Source: Polynucleobacter sp. MG-6-Vaara-E2
GTDB taxonomy: Bacteria; Pseudomonadota; Gammaproteobacteria; Burkholderiales; Burkholderiaceae
Direction of reading: 5' to 3'
NCBI RefSeq assembly: GCF_018687695.1
Contig: NZ_CP061303.1
Coordinates: forward strand, 372,001-436,000
DNA length: 64,000 nucleotides
Both the position numbers and the translations under genes were made by a program. The stretch's first letter is position 1; every line of letters starts with the position of its first letter. Of this stretch, positions 33,870 to 43,113 are shown piece after piece. The notes below the pieces were generated by a model that saw only the letters and a program-made list of their open reading frames with translations, was not told the DNA's origin and ran no database searches.

Positions 33870-34640
33870 TTAGGCCAATAATAGAAATATTGTTGGCCTA
33901 TTTTGTAATGAGGCGCATGCTGCTTCATTAGGGTAGCGCTTGCGCCAATCCGCGATCGATAGCGTAGTGATCATTTCAGATTTGAGACTGAGATCCATAC
34001 CAAGGCAAAGTAATGTCTGTGGTGCTAATGAGTGGATACATGCCATCAACATCGCGGTATTGCGATAAGGAGTTTCAATCCAAATCTGAGTTTGTTGTAA
34101 CTTTCGAGACTCAATCTCTAATTGTTTGAGCTTGGCGCTACGCTCATGATTGTCGTGTGGGATATAGCCCTGAAATGCGAAGCGCTGCCCATTCAGGCCA
34201 CTAGCCATCAGGCCTAGCAAAATCGAACTAGGGCCAACCAAAGGCTTGACTTGAGCGCCAAGTTTGTGGGCTGCGAGCACGAGTTCAGCGCCCGGATCGG
34301 CAACACCTGGCACACCTGCTTCAGACATGAGACCCATGTCATTGCCGGCAAGTAGAGGTTTTAACAAATCAGCAGGCTTTACTGAATCACCATACTTTGC
34401 ATTACGCGCAGCACCACGCCATTCACTCATTTGCATCTCTTGAATGGTGCAAGCTAGTGGAGAAACGCTATCTACTGCTTTTAAAAATGCGCGCGCTGTT
34501 TTAGCATCTTCCACAATCCAATATTTTAGTTTGGCAGTACAAGCAATCGTTTCATTTGGTAATACCCAAGGTAATTGCTCGGTGCGAGCATCATCACCCA
34601 GCGTATTGGGAACTAAGTAGAGTGTGCCAAGCTTTGCCAT
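33870..34640 (-). CDS. SAM-dependent methyltransferase, tetrapyrrole-methylase/RsmI-like
   Basis: The 256-residue protein has the tetrapyrrole-methylase fold of RsmI: LYLVPNTLGD at the start, GLMSEAGVPGVADPGAEL (about 103-120) and PLVGPSSILLGLMASGL. RsmI proper methylates C1402 of 16S rRNA, but this is a paralogue with a diverged N-terminus (YLVPNTLGDD), often annotated as a separate SAM-dependent methyltransferase next to maf in beta-proteobacteria. Substrate unknown. It is 11 bp downstream of maf on the same strand. Confidence 0.85.
   Translation of the reverse strand: MAKLGTLYLVPNTLGDDARTEQLPWVLPNETIACTAKLKYWIVEDAKTARAFLKAVDSVSPLACTIQEMQMSEWRGAARNAKYGDSVKPADLLKPLLAGNDMGLMSEAGVPGVADPGAELVLAAHKLGAQVKPLVGPSSILLGLMASGLNGQRFAFQGYIPHDNHERSAKLKQLEIESRKLQQTQIWIETPYRNTAMLMACIHSLAPQTLLCLGMDLSLKSEMITTLSIADWRKRYPNEAACASLQNRPTIFLLLA
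33871..33904 (+). terminator. Probable sppA terminator overlapping the end of the convergent gene
   Basis: TAGGCCAATAAT pairs with ATTGTTGGCCTA (one G-U) around AGAAAT and is followed by TTTT. It lies within the last codons of the minus-strand methylase gene. Confidence 0.65.
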
Positions 34641-34651
34641 AAAGGTATTTT

Positions 34652-35248
34652 TTATTTCTTTGCTGGAATGACAAAGCCAGCATCACGCAATAACCCCGTT
34701 AAGGCAATGAGTGGCAAGCCGATGAGGGCGGTAGGGTCATCGCTCTTGATGGCTTCTAGCAGGCTGATGCCTAGACCTTCTGACTTGGCGCTGCCTGCGC
34801 AGTCATAAGGTTCCTCGGCGAGCAAGTAACTTTCTAAAGCATCATCAGAAAGTTTGCGAAAGGTGACTTCAGTTGGAATGCACAAGGTAGTTTGGGTATC
34901 ACCTTTCATTAAGCACAATGCTGTCTGAAAGATGACTGTTTGACCACGCATGAGTTGGAGTTGTGCCATCGCCCTTTCAAAGTTTCCAGGCTTACCAATT
35001 GCCGCACCACAAAGATCGGCAACTTGATCAGAGCCAATGACCCATGCATCAGGATGTTGTTTGGCAACTGCCGCCGCTTTTGCATGTGCAAGTCGTAGCG
35101 CTAAGTCGAGTGTGCTTTCGCCAGTCAGAGGTGTTTCATCCACCTTTGGAGAAATGACCTCAAACGGAATGCGTAGGCGCCCTAAAAGTTCACGGCGATA
35201 TACAGAGGTAGACGCCAAGATAAGAGGTGGGTTTGTAGAAATACTCAT
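34652..35248 (-). CDS. Maf-family nucleotide pyrophosphatase
   Basis: Starting at ATG 35248, the 198-residue protein shows LASTSVYRRELL (10-21), the Maf signature (S/T)xSxxRxxL, with GSDQV and KSEGLGI. The family hydrolyses non-canonical nucleoside triphosphates; the sequence is nearer the YceF type (m7GTP pyrophosphatase), which also fits the yceD-rpmF-plsX neighbourhood. An upstream TTG-type reading would run into the divergent yceD gene and is rejected. Confidence 0.9.
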   Translation of the reverse strand: MSISTNPPLILASTSVYRRELLGRLRIPFEVISPKVDETPLTGESTLDLALRLAHAKAAAVAKQHPDAWVIGSDQVADLCGAAIGKPGNFERAMAQLQLMRGQTVIFQTALCLMKGDTQTTLCIPTEVTFRKLSDDALESYLLAEEPYDCAGSAKSEGLGISLLEAIKSDDPTALIGLPLIALTGLLRDAGFVIPAKK

Positions 35249-35289
35249 TGCTGCTGACTTTCGAGAGTGCCTTGATTTAGACTGATGCC

Positions 35290-35865
35290 ATGAATCGTAA
35301 TCAAGTTTTACCTCAAGTCCAGTTATCTGCAGATCCAAGTGCTTTGAAGCGGGTGGATTTCTGCGCCCCACAATCTTTTAAAGGTGCTGGTTTTTTAAGC
35401 ATCTTAGAGTTGCCAAGGCTAGCTGAGGAGGCATCCACTGTGGTTCCGGGGGATGGCTTTAACTGGAATGTCGAGACGCATTTTGAGGGCTCGCCTGGTA
35501 GCGACCCCCTGCAAATATTGGAATTGGGTCTAAAAGGGCGCCTACACCTGGTTTGTCAGCGCTGTTTACAGGATTGCAGTGTCGATTTAGCTGAACAACG
35601 TCGTTTTATCCTGGTCTCCACTGAGGCTGAAGCTGATGATTATCCCTTGGAGGATGAGGAGCAGGAACCTTTGGTGGTAAGTCAGCAATTTAACCTCTTA
35701 GAAACCATTGAGGATGAGGTTTTGCTCTCTATCCCCTTGATTCCAAAGCATCCAGAAGGTTTTTGTGAGCCCCATGCCTCAGTTTTTGGGGATGATGAGG
35801 GCGAAGCAGCTGCAGATGAGCGGGAAAATCCCTTTAACATACTGAAAAATATGAAGAAAAATTGA
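35290..35865 (+). CDS. yceD: YceD family protein (DUF177)
   Basis: A 191-residue acidic protein with the DUF177 pattern: LVCQRCLQDCSVDLA (two Cys pairs) and the acidic tail region DDEGEAAADERENPFNIL with the conserved NPF. It precedes rpmF and plsX, the usual order. In E. coli YceD is linked to 23S rRNA and L32 accumulation, which fits its place before rpmF. Distance to the divergent maf start is 41 bp. Confidence 0.92.
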   Translation: MNRNQVLPQVQLSADPSALKRVDFCAPQSFKGAGFLSILELPRLAEEASTVVPGDGFNWNVETHFEGSPGSDPLQILELGLKGRLHLVCQRCLQDCSVDLAEQRRFILVSTEAEADDYPLEDEEQEPLVVSQQFNLLETIEDEVLLSIPLIPKHPEGFCEPHASVFGDDEGEAAADERENPFNILKNMKKN

Positions 35866-35938
35866 AAATGGGGTCTTTAACGGGCCTGTTGTTTTCAGTG
35901 TGCCTCATAGACAAATCAAGCATTTAGACGCTTTTCCA

Positions 35939-35947
35939 TGCTAGAAT
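35939..35947 (+). promoter_or_regulatory. Extended -10 promoter for rpmF
   Basis: TGCTAGAAT is an extended -10 element (TGN plus TAGAAT). It would start transcription near 35954, about 17 nt before the rpmF ATG. No good -35 is present, as is normal for extended -10 promoters. Confidence 0.45.
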
Positions 35948-35970
35948 GACGCCTTGCTTAGGAGTTCAAT

Positions 35971-36150
35971 ATGGCTGTTCAACAAAATAAAAAATCACCT
36001 TCCAAACGTGGCATGCACCGTGCGCACGACTTTTTGACCGCACCTGCTACGGCTGTTGAAGCCACAACTGGTGAGGCTCATTTGCGCCACCACATTTCAC
36101 CAAACGGCTACTATCGTGGTCGTAAAGTTGTTAAAACTAAAAACGACTAA
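35971..36150 (+). CDS. rpmF: 50S ribosomal protein L32
   Basis: The 59-residue protein MAVQQNKKSPSKRGMHRAHD... is L32, with the basic N-terminus and the C-terminal HHISPNGYYRGRKVV segment. The zinc Cys pairs found in some L32 versions are absent, so this is the Cys-minus form. GGAG stands 7 nt before the ATG. A terminator follows; plsX comes next, as in many proteobacteria. Confidence 0.97.
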   Translation: MAVQQNKKSPSKRGMHRAHDFLTAPATAVEATTGEAHLRHHISPNGYYRGRKVVKTKND

Positions 36151-36171
36151 TTTTTTAGTCTAAACAGATAG

Positions 36172-36199
36172 AAGCGGCTCCTGTTAAAGCCGCTTTTTT
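36172..36199 (+). terminator. Intrinsic terminator/attenuator between rpmF and plsX
   Basis: AAGCGGCT (36172-36179) pairs with AGCCGCTT (36188-36195) followed by a U run. It ends only 35 bp before the plsX ATG, so it may reduce readthrough from rpmF into the fatty-acid genes. Confidence 0.8.
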
Positions 36200-36233
36200 C
36201 TTGGATAAATCACTTGCAGCAATCAATGAGTTT

Positions 36234-37247
36234 ATGAGCGTTACTCTTGCTATTGATGCCATGGGCGGAGATCATGGAGTCGTCGTGACGGTTCCTGCTG
36301 CCTGCGATTTTTTAGAAAAACACAGTGATGTCAAGATTACCCTAGTGGGTGATCCGGATTTGATCAAGCAAGCCTTGAGCAAATCTCCCAAAGCGCCAAT
36401 GGAGCGCATTCATATTATTTCTGCGAGTGAAGTTGTTTTGATGGATGACCCCATTGAAGTTGCTTTGCGTCGTAAAAAAGATTCGTCGATGCGGGTTGCT
36501 ATCGAGCAAGTCAAAGAAGGTGTGGCGGATGCAGTGATCTCCTCTGGTAACACTGGCGCGTTGATGGCTATCTCTCGTTATATTCTCAAAACCCTCGAAG
36601 GTGTTGATCGTCCAGCTATTGCTACCGCCATCCCGAATGAATTAGGGCGCGGTACGACAATGTTGGATTTGGGGGCAAACGCTGACTGTGAGCCGATGCA
36701 CTTAGTTCAGTTTGCGCAGATGGCTAACGTCATGGTTCAGGTCGTTGATGGCAAACAAAATCCTTCTATTGGTCTTCTTAACATTGGTGAAGAAGTGATC
36801 AAGGGAAATGAAGTTGTCAAGCAAACTAGTGAGTTGTTACGACAGACCAATTTGAATTTTTACGGCAACGTAGAAGGTAATGATATTTTTAAGGGCACAA
36901 CTGATATCGTTGTATGTGATGGATTTGTAGGTAATGTAGTACTCAAAGCTAGTGAAGGTTTAGCAAAAATGATGAGCGGCATGATTCGTGATGAATTCAA
37001 TCGCTCTTTGCTGACGAAATTGATGGCAATTGGCGCTATGGTGCCGCTGCTGCGTGTTCGCAAGCGTGTTGATCATCGTCGCTACAACGGTGCTGTATTG
37101 TTAGGTCTACGCGGTTGTGTCATTAAGAGTCATGGATCTGCGGATCGCTTTGCATTTGGCTTTGCTCTGGATCGTGCCTATGAGGCTGCCAAAAATCGGA
37201 TGGTCGAGCGCATTGCCGCAGCCTTTGTAGCGGAGACAAAAGTATGA
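36234..37247 (+). CDS. plsX: Phosphate acyltransferase PlsX
   Basis: The 337-residue protein starts LAIDAMGGDHG (5-15), the PlsX signature, and contains GALMAISRYILKTLEGVDRPAI. It converts acyl-ACP to acyl-phosphate, feeding PlsY in phospholipid synthesis. I use ATG 36234; the upstream TTG at 36201 lies against the terminator. Its stop overlaps the fabH ATG by 4 bp, indicating translational coupling at the head of the fab operon. Confidence 0.96.
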   Translation: MSVTLAIDAMGGDHGVVVTVPAACDFLEKHSDVKITLVGDPDLIKQALSKSPKAPMERIHIISASEVVLMDDPIEVALRRKKDSSMRVAIEQVKEGVADAVISSGNTGALMAISRYILKTLEGVDRPAIATAIPNELGRGTTMLDLGANADCEPMHLVQFAQMANVMVQVVDGKQNPSIGLLNIGEEVIKGNEVVKQTSELLRQTNLNFYGNVEGNDIFKGTTDIVVCDGFVGNVVLKASEGLAKMMSGMIRDEFNRSLLTKLMAIGAMVPLLRVRKRVDHRRYNGAVLLGLRGCVIKSHGSADRFAFGFALDRAYEAAKNRMVERIAAAFVAETKV

Positions 37248-38230
37248 GTATTTTTGCAAGAGTTGCTGGTACTGGAAGCTATCTTCCCAAACAGCGCTTA
37301 ACCAATCAAGATTTAGTTGAACTTTTGGCGAAGTCTGGTTTGGAAACCAGCGATGAGTGGATTACTACTCGTAGTGGTATTTCGGCGCGTCACTTTGCTG
37401 CCGAGAATGAGCTTACTAGCGATCTTGCTGTTAAAGCAGCCCAAGCAGCACTGACTAGTGCGGGTATTACTTCAGAAGATTTGGATCTCATCATTTTGGC
37501 AACCTCTACCCCAGATCATTTGGGTGGATTTCCAAGTACAGCTTGTGTAGTGCAAGACAAATTGGGTGCGCATACCGATTGCGCTGCGTTTGATGTGCAG
37601 GCTGTTTGTGCTGGTTTTATGTATGCCATGGCAACTGCAGATGCTTTTATTCGCTCAGGCTCTTACAAAAAAGTCCTGGTGATTGGCGCCGAAACCTTTT
37701 CGCGTATTTTGGATTTCCAAGATCGCGGTACTTGTGTTTTGTTTGGTGATGGCGCAGGCGCAGTGGTATTGGAAGCTTCAAATGAGCCCGGCATTCTGTC
37801 AACCGCTTTACATGCTGATGGTAGCCAACGCGATATTTTGTGTGTGCCTGGACGTTCTGGCAATGGCTCAGTCCATGGCTCTCCATTTATGACGATGGAT
37901 GGTCAAGCAGTATTTAAATTGGCAGTCAAAGTATTAGAACAAGTGGCGCATGAGGTTTTGGAAAAAGGTAATCTCAAGCCAGAGCAAATTGATTGGTTGG
38001 TGCCTCACCAAGCAAACATTCGCATCATGGAAGGCACAGCTAAAAAGATGGGCATGTCCATGGATAAGGTAATTGTTACCGTGCATGAGCATGGTAATAC
38101 CTCTGCAGCATCCATTCCATTGGCTTTAGATACTGGTGTGCGATCTGGCCAAATTCAGCGCGGTCAACATCTCCTATTGGAGGGTGTGGGCGGTGGATTT
38201 GCTTGGGGCGCAGTTGCTCTAAAGTATTGA
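37244..38230 (+). CDS. fabH: Beta-ketoacyl-ACP synthase III
   Basis: A 328-residue condensing enzyme with the KAS III triad: Cys122 (VCAGFMYA), His in LVPHQANIRI (about 255) and Asn in HEHGNTSAASIP (about 285). It condenses acetyl-CoA with malonyl-ACP to start fatty-acid synthesis. Coupled to plsX by a 4-bp overlap and 31 bp ahead of fabD. Confidence 0.97.
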   Translation: MSIFARVAGTGSYLPKQRLTNQDLVELLAKSGLETSDEWITTRSGISARHFAAENELTSDLAVKAAQAALTSAGITSEDLDLIILATSTPDHLGGFPSTACVVQDKLGAHTDCAAFDVQAVCAGFMYAMATADAFIRSGSYKKVLVIGAETFSRILDFQDRGTCVLFGDGAGAVVLEASNEPGILSTALHADGSQRDILCVPGRSGNGSVHGSPFMTMDGQAVFKLAVKVLEQVAHEVLEKGNLKPEQIDWLVPHQANIRIMEGTAKKMGMSMDKVIVTVHEHGNTSAASIPLALDTGVRSGQIQRGQHLLLEGVGGGFAWGAVALKY

Positions 38231-38261
38231 TTCTATTTTTATTACTCAGTAAATTAATCTC

Positions 38262-39197
38262 ATGACTTTTGCATTCGTATTCCCTGGACAAGGTTCTCAA
38301 TCGGTTGGCATGCTCAATTCCATTTCTGAGCGTCCTGAAGTGCGTGCAACATTACAAGAGGCTTCCGAAGCTTTGGGTGAAGATGTTGCAAAGCTGATTG
38401 CAGAAGGTCCTGCAGAAGCGCTGTCATTAACTACGAACACTCAACCAGTGATGTTGACCGCCGCGGTGGCTTTCTACCGCGCTTGGTTAGCTGTCGGTGG
38501 TCATGCCCCTAAGGTAATGGCAGGTCATAGTCTTGGTGAGTATTCTGCTTTGGTTGCTGCTGGCGTGATCTCATTTAAGGATGCAGTGCCTTTGGTGCGT
38601 TTTCGTGCCGAAGCGATGCAAACCGCTGTACCAGTAGGTACCGGTGGTATGGCGGCTATCCTAGGTTTAGATGATGCGACTGTCATCAAAGTTTGCGCCG
38701 AAGCTAGTGCTGCATCTGGTGGCGTAGTTGAGGCAGTCAATTTCAATGCCCCTGGTCAGGTGGTAATCGCTGGCGCAAGTGATGCGGTAACAAAAGCATG
38801 TGAATTATTAAAAGCGGCTGGTGCTAAACGTGCGCTGCCGTTGCCGGTGTCTGCGCCATTTCACTCTTCTTTATTACAACCAGCTTCTGAAAAACTCAAA
38901 GACTACTTGGCTAATATCGAATTTAAGACGCCAACGATTGCTGTAATCAATAACGTTGATGTAGAAATTTTGGATGATCCAGCATCCATTAAGGACGCGC
39001 TGGTTCGTCAAGCTGCTAAACCAGTGCGTTGGCAAGAAACGATTCAAGCAATGGCTGCGCAAGGTATCACTCAAGTAGTAGAGTGCGGCCCAGGTAAGGT
39101 GTTGGCGGGTCTCACCAAGCGCATCAACGATCAAGTGACGGGCGTGCCAGTTTTTGATGAGGCTAGCTTGAATGAAGTCTTGGCAAGCTTGCAATAA
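38262..39197 (+). CDS. fabD: Malonyl-CoA:ACP transacylase
   Basis: The 311-residue enzyme has FPGQGSQ (7-13), the catalytic Ser90 in AGHSLGEYSAL, the Arg of VRFRAEAMQ and the His of SAPFHSSLL. It loads malonyl groups on ACP. Normal length; third gene of the fab operon. Confidence 0.97.
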   Translation: MTFAFVFPGQGSQSVGMLNSISERPEVRATLQEASEALGEDVAKLIAEGPAEALSLTTNTQPVMLTAAVAFYRAWLAVGGHAPKVMAGHSLGEYSALVAAGVISFKDAVPLVRFRAEAMQTAVPVGTGGMAAILGLDDATVIKVCAEASAASGGVVEAVNFNAPGQVVIAGASDAVTKACELLKAAGAKRALPLPVSAPFHSSLLQPASEKLKDYLANIEFKTPTIAVINNVDVEILDDPASIKDALVRQAAKPVRWQETIQAMAAQGITQVVECGPGKVLAGLTKRINDQVTGVPVFDEASLNEVLASLQ

Positions 39198-39247
39198 AAG
39201 CTAAAGATTAAAAACAGCACTTCAAAGAAACAGAGCGAAAGACAAAT

Positions 39248-39991
39248 ATGAATCTCGACTTAAGTGGACAAATTGCCTTAGTAACTGGCGCCTCGCGCGG
39301 TATTGGACAGGCAATTGCGGATGAATTAGTGAAGTGTGGTGCTAAGGTGATTGGTACCGCTACTTCAGAGAGTGGTGCAAAAGCAATTGATGATCGCTTA
39401 AAAGCTTCTGGTGGTGCAGGTTTGTTACTCAATGTCACCGCACCAAATGCCTGTGAAGAAATTATTGATCGGATTGTGAAAGATTTTGGCGGTATCAATA
39501 TTTTGGTCAACAACGCTGGCATTACTCGCGATAACTTGGCTATGCGCATGAAGTCTGAAGAGTGGACCGACGTGATTGATACCAACCTAAGCTCAGTTTT
39601 CCGTTTATCTCAAGCTGTTTTGCGTCCTATGATGAAAGTACGTGGTGGCCGCATTATCAATATCACTTCTATCGTCGGTCATATGGGTAACGCAGGACAG
39701 GCAAATTACGCCGCTGCAAAAGCGGGTGTTTCAGGGATGACACGTGCTTTGGCTCGTGAAATTGGTAGTCGCAACATCACCGTCAATTGCGTGGCACCTG
39801 GGTTTATCGATACTGATATGACCCGTGCTTTGAGCGAAGAGCAGCAAAATGCCCTAAAAGTGAACATTCCACTAGCCCGATTGGGAAGTCCGGAGGATGT
39901 TGCCCAAGCGGTAGCGTTTTTGGCCTCTCCAGCAGCTGGTTACGTCACGGGCAATACCCTCCACGTCAATGGCGGGCTCTATTTAGCCTAA
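39248..39991 (+). CDS. fabG: 3-oxoacyl-ACP reductase
   Basis: A 247-residue SDR with TGASRGIG (13-20), NNAG (88-91), Ser141, Tyr154 and Lys158 (QANYAAAKAG). VNGGLYLA at the C-terminus is the typical FabG ending. It reduces 3-oxoacyl-ACP with NADPH. Located between fabD and acpP. Confidence 0.97.
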   Translation: MNLDLSGQIALVTGASRGIGQAIADELVKCGAKVIGTATSESGAKAIDDRLKASGGAGLLLNVTAPNACEEIIDRIVKDFGGINILVNNAGITRDNLAMRMKSEEWTDVIDTNLSSVFRLSQAVLRPMMKVRGGRIINITSIVGHMGNAGQANYAAAKAGVSGMTRALAREIGSRNITVNCVAPGFIDTDMTRALSEEQQNALKVNIPLARLGSPEDVAQAVAFLASPAAGYVTGNTLHVNGGLYLA

Positions 39992-40025
39992 GCCTAAGCA
40001 TGGATTTGGTCATTTTTGAGCGAAT

Positions 40026-40056
40026 TTGCTAATTCAGTCCACCAAACTGATAAAAT
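40026..40056 (+). promoter_or_regulatory. Possible internal promoter for acpP
   Basis: TTGCTA (40026-40031) and TAAAAT (40051-40056) are 19 bp apart, slightly long. acpP often has an extra promoter to meet the high demand for ACP. Confidence 0.35.
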
Positions 40057-40091
40057 CCTTTTCATCGTTTTTACAACCCCTGGGGAAATTA

Positions 40092-40331
40092 ATGGACAAC
40101 ATCGAACAACGCGTTAAGAAAATCGTCGCTGAGCAATTGGGCGTCGCTGAAGGAGATATCAAAAATGAATCTTCTTTCGTGAACGACTTGGGCGCTGACT
40201 CTCTTGACACTGTTGAGCTGGTTATGGCTTTGGAAGATGAATTCGGCATCGAAATTCCTGATGAGGAAGCTGAAAAGATCACCACAGTTCAGCTCGCGAT
40301 CGACTTCGCTAAATCAAAAGCTCAGGGTTAA
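40092..40331 (+). CDS. acpP: Acyl carrier protein
   Basis: The 79-residue acidic protein MDNIEQRVKKIVAEQLGV... carries GADSLDTVELVM with Ser37 as the phosphopantetheine site. The longer reading from 40026 is rejected because ACPs begin at this Met and GGGGAAATT lies just before it. AcpS, which adds the prosthetic group, is encoded in the same gene block at 49097. Confidence 0.98.
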   Translation: MDNIEQRVKKIVAEQLGVAEGDIKNESSFVNDLGADSLDTVELVMALEDEFGIEIPDEEAEKITTVQLAIDFAKSKAQG

Positions 40332-40352
40332 TTCCCGAGCCTAGGTATTACT

Positions 40353-41600
40353 GTGTCAGCATTAAATGGCCGACGCCGGGTAGTAGTCACCGGCCTTGGC
40401 CTCATCTCACCTGTCGGTAATTCAGTTGACGTAGCTTGGTCTAATTTGCTGGAAGGCAAATCAGGTATTGCTACGATCACCAAGTTTGACCACACTCCAC
40501 TGAGCGTTCATTTCGCTGGAGAGGTGAAAGATTTCAATGTTGAAGAATATGTTTCTGCCAAAGAGGCGCGCCATATGGATACCTTTATCCATTACGGCAT
40601 CGCTGCTGGTACGCAAGCTATTCGCGACAGCGGTCTAGAAGTTACAGAGCAAAACGCAGAGCGCATTGGTGTCATGGTTGGCTCTGGCATTGGCGGCTTG
40701 CCAATGATTGAGGAGACTGGCGCTGAGCTATTGGCTCGCGGCCCTCGTCGTATCTCACCATTCTTTGTTCCAGGCTCCATCATTAATATGATTTCTGGGC
40801 ACCTCAGTATTTTGTTTGGTCTCAAAGGCCCAAACGTTGCTGCGGTAACAGCATGCACGACTGGATTGCACAGTATTGGTTTGGCTGCGCGTTTAATTCA
40901 GTACGGTGATGCTGATGTGATGGTTGCCGGAGGTGCTGAATCCACCATTTCTGCCTTAGGAGTTGGTGGCTTTGCTTCTGCGAGAGCGCTCTCTACTCGC
41001 AATGATGATCCTGCAACCGCATCACGTCCTTGGGATAAAGACCGTGATGGTTTTGTTCTCGGTGAAGGTGCTGGTGTTGTTGTGCTTGAAGAGTACGAAC
41101 ACGCTAAAGCGCGCGGCGCGAAAATTTATTGCGAATTACTTGGCTTTGGCATGAGTGGTGATGCGTATCACATGACCGCTCCCAATATGGATGGCCCACG
41201 TCGTTGCATGGTGAACGCAATGCGCGATGCTGGTTTAAATCCAGATCAAATTCAGTATTTGAATGCGCACGGCACCTCAACGCCTTTGGGTGATAAGAAT
41301 GAAACCGATGCAATCAAAGCGGCATTGGGCGACCACGCTAAGAAGGCTTTAATTAACTCCACCAAGTCGATGACTGGTCACCTTTTGGGTGGCGCGGGCG
41401 GTTTGGAGTCTGTTTTCACGATTTTGGCTCTCCACAACCAGAAATCTCCACCCACCATCAATATCTTCAATCAAGATCCTGAGTGTGATTTGGACTACTG
41501 CGCCAATACCGCTAGGGATGTGAAAATTGATCACGCAGTCAAAAACAACTTTGGCTTTGGTGGTACTAACGGCACCTTGATTTTTGGTAAGCTGACCTAA
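40353..41600 (+). CDS. fabF: Beta-ketoacyl-ACP synthase II
   Basis: A 415-residue condensing enzyme with Cys168 (VTACTTGLHSI) and the two His of NAHGTSTPLGD and KSMTGHLLGGAGG. It starts with GTG 21 bp after the acpP stop. FabF elongates acyl-ACPs, including the C16:1 to C18:1 step. In many Burkholderiales the rpoE-rseA-rseB genes follow; here a DegQ-type protease comes directly. Confidence 0.97.
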   Translation: MSALNGRRRVVVTGLGLISPVGNSVDVAWSNLLEGKSGIATITKFDHTPLSVHFAGEVKDFNVEEYVSAKEARHMDTFIHYGIAAGTQAIRDSGLEVTEQNAERIGVMVGSGIGGLPMIEETGAELLARGPRRISPFFVPGSIINMISGHLSILFGLKGPNVAAVTACTTGLHSIGLAARLIQYGDADVMVAGGAESTISALGVGGFASARALSTRNDDPATASRPWDKDRDGFVLGEGAGVVVLEEYEHAKARGAKIYCELLGFGMSGDAYHMTAPNMDGPRRCMVNAMRDAGLNPDQIQYLNAHGTSTPLGDKNETDAIKAALGDHAKKALINSTKSMTGHLLGGAGGLESVFTILALHNQKSPPTINIFNQDPECDLDYCANTARDVKIDHAVKNNFGFGGTNGTLIFGKLT

Positions 41601-41650
41601 TATTCTTTTTATCTCCATTTTTTGGTTTTTACCAAGTAGGTCATAGCATT

Positions 41651-43096
41651 ATGAAAAAGCACTTTATTGCGCTCTTGGCTATTTTGAGTTTGGGGCAGAT
41701 GTCGTTTGTTGCACCTGCAATCGCTCAAAATCCGCGAGTCACTATTCCGGATTTTGCCGACTTGGTTGAGCGCGCAAGTCCAGCGGTCGTGAATATCCGT
41801 ACGACTGAAAAAATCATGGTTCAGCAGAATCAAGGTGGCATTCCTGGAATGCCTGAAGATCAAGCAGAATTTTTTCGTCGCTTCTTTGGCGTGCCAATTC
41901 CGGGCATTCCCAATGGACCTAAACAAGCACAACCCAATCCTGGCAAACCACAAGAAGCAGACCGTGGCGTTGGGTCTGGTTTCATTATTGAATCCAATGG
42001 TTTGATTCTGACAAACGCACACGTGGTTGAGGGCGCGACGACGATCTATGTGACACTGACAGATAAACGTGAGTTCAAAGCGAAGCTATTGGGTATGGAT
42101 AAGCGTACCGATGTTGCGGTTGTCAAAATTGAAGCCCGTGATTTGCCTAAGATGCCTTTAGGTGATTCGTCTAAGGTGCGAGTAGGTGAGTGGGTCTTGG
42201 CAATTGGCTCCCCCTTTGGACTTGAGAACACTGTGACTGCAGGCATTGTTTCTGCAAAGAGTCGTGATACTGGCGATTACTTGCCCTTTATCCAGACTGA
42301 CGTTGCGGTTAACCCTGGTAATTCTGGTGGTCCATTGCTCAATACTGCAGGTCAAGTGATTGGTATCAACTCTCAGATCTTTAGTCGCTCTGGCGGCTAC
42401 ATGGGAATCTCATTTGCAATTCCGATTGATGAAGCTATGCGGGTTGCTGATCAGTTGCGTACCAATGGGAAAATGACACGCGGTCGTATTGGTGTTGCTT
42501 TGGGTGAGATGACAAAAGAAGTGGCTGAGAGCTTAGGCTTGGGTAAGCCCCGTGGCGCGTATGTTCGCAATGTTGAGCCTGGCGGTCCTGCTGCTTCCGG
42601 AGGAATTGAGGCGGGCGATGTCATCTTGAGTTTTAATGGTCGCGAAATTGCAAAATCTACTGACTTACCAAGAGTAGTTGGCGATACCAAGCCAGGCACT
42701 TCTGTGCCCGTGCAAGTTTGGCGCAAAGGTGCAACACGCGAACTTAATGTCACCGTAACTGATACTGAGTCTGCACAAGCTGCTAAAAAGTCTGATGCAC
42801 CCGCTGTAAATGGCAATAGTGCAAACACCTTGGGTGTGACAGTGACTGATTTATCGGACGCTAAAAAGAAGGATCTGAATATCAAGGGCGGGGTAGAAGT
42901 AACCGGTTTGGGCGATGGCCCTCTGGGTAAAGCAGGGGTTCGTCCTGGCGATGTGATTATTCGGATAGCTGATGCCGATGTTTTAGGGGTAAAGCAATTT
43001 GAGGCCCTGGTGAAAGGCCTGGATGCAAATAAGGCTGTTCCAGTCTTTATCCGCCGTGCTGATAGCACTTTAGTCATTCCTGTCAGGCCAAAATAA
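41651..43096 (+). CDS. degQ: Periplasmic serine endoprotease, DegP/DegQ (MucD) type
   Basis: The 481-residue protein has a signal peptide (1-25, cleavage after AIA) and a trypsin-like domain with His (LTNAHVVEGA), Asp (TDVAVVKI) and Ser (NPGNSGGPL). Two PDZ domains follow (about 275-365 and 385-475). It degrades or refolds damaged periplasmic proteins. Its place before lepA corresponds to mucD in the rpoE-rseAB-mucD-lepA cluster, but the sigma factor genes are absent. Confidence 0.95.
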   Translation: MKKHFIALLAILSLGQMSFVAPAIAQNPRVTIPDFADLVERASPAVVNIRTTEKIMVQQNQGGIPGMPEDQAEFFRRFFGVPIPGIPNGPKQAQPNPGKPQEADRGVGSGFIIESNGLILTNAHVVEGATTIYVTLTDKREFKAKLLGMDKRTDVAVVKIEARDLPKMPLGDSSKVRVGEWVLAIGSPFGLENTVTAGIVSAKSRDTGDYLPFIQTDVAVNPGNSGGPLLNTAGQVIGINSQIFSRSGGYMGISFAIPIDEAMRVADQLRTNGKMTRGRIGVALGEMTKEVAESLGLGKPRGAYVRNVEPGGPAASGGIEAGDVILSFNGREIAKSTDLPRVVGDTKPGTSVPVQVWRKGATRELNVTVTDTESAQAAKKSDAPAVNGNSANTLGVTVTDLSDAKKKDLNIKGGVEVTGLGDGPLGKAGVRPGDVIIRIADADVLGVKQFEALVKGLDANKAVPVFIRRADSTLVIPVRPK

Positions 43097-43113
43097 GCCC
43101 TTTTTAGGCAAAA

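Noticed and set aside
41609..42022. 137-codon minus-strand frame opposite degQ
   Set aside because: Shadow of degQ, which has full signal peptide, catalytic triad and PDZ domains on the plus strand.
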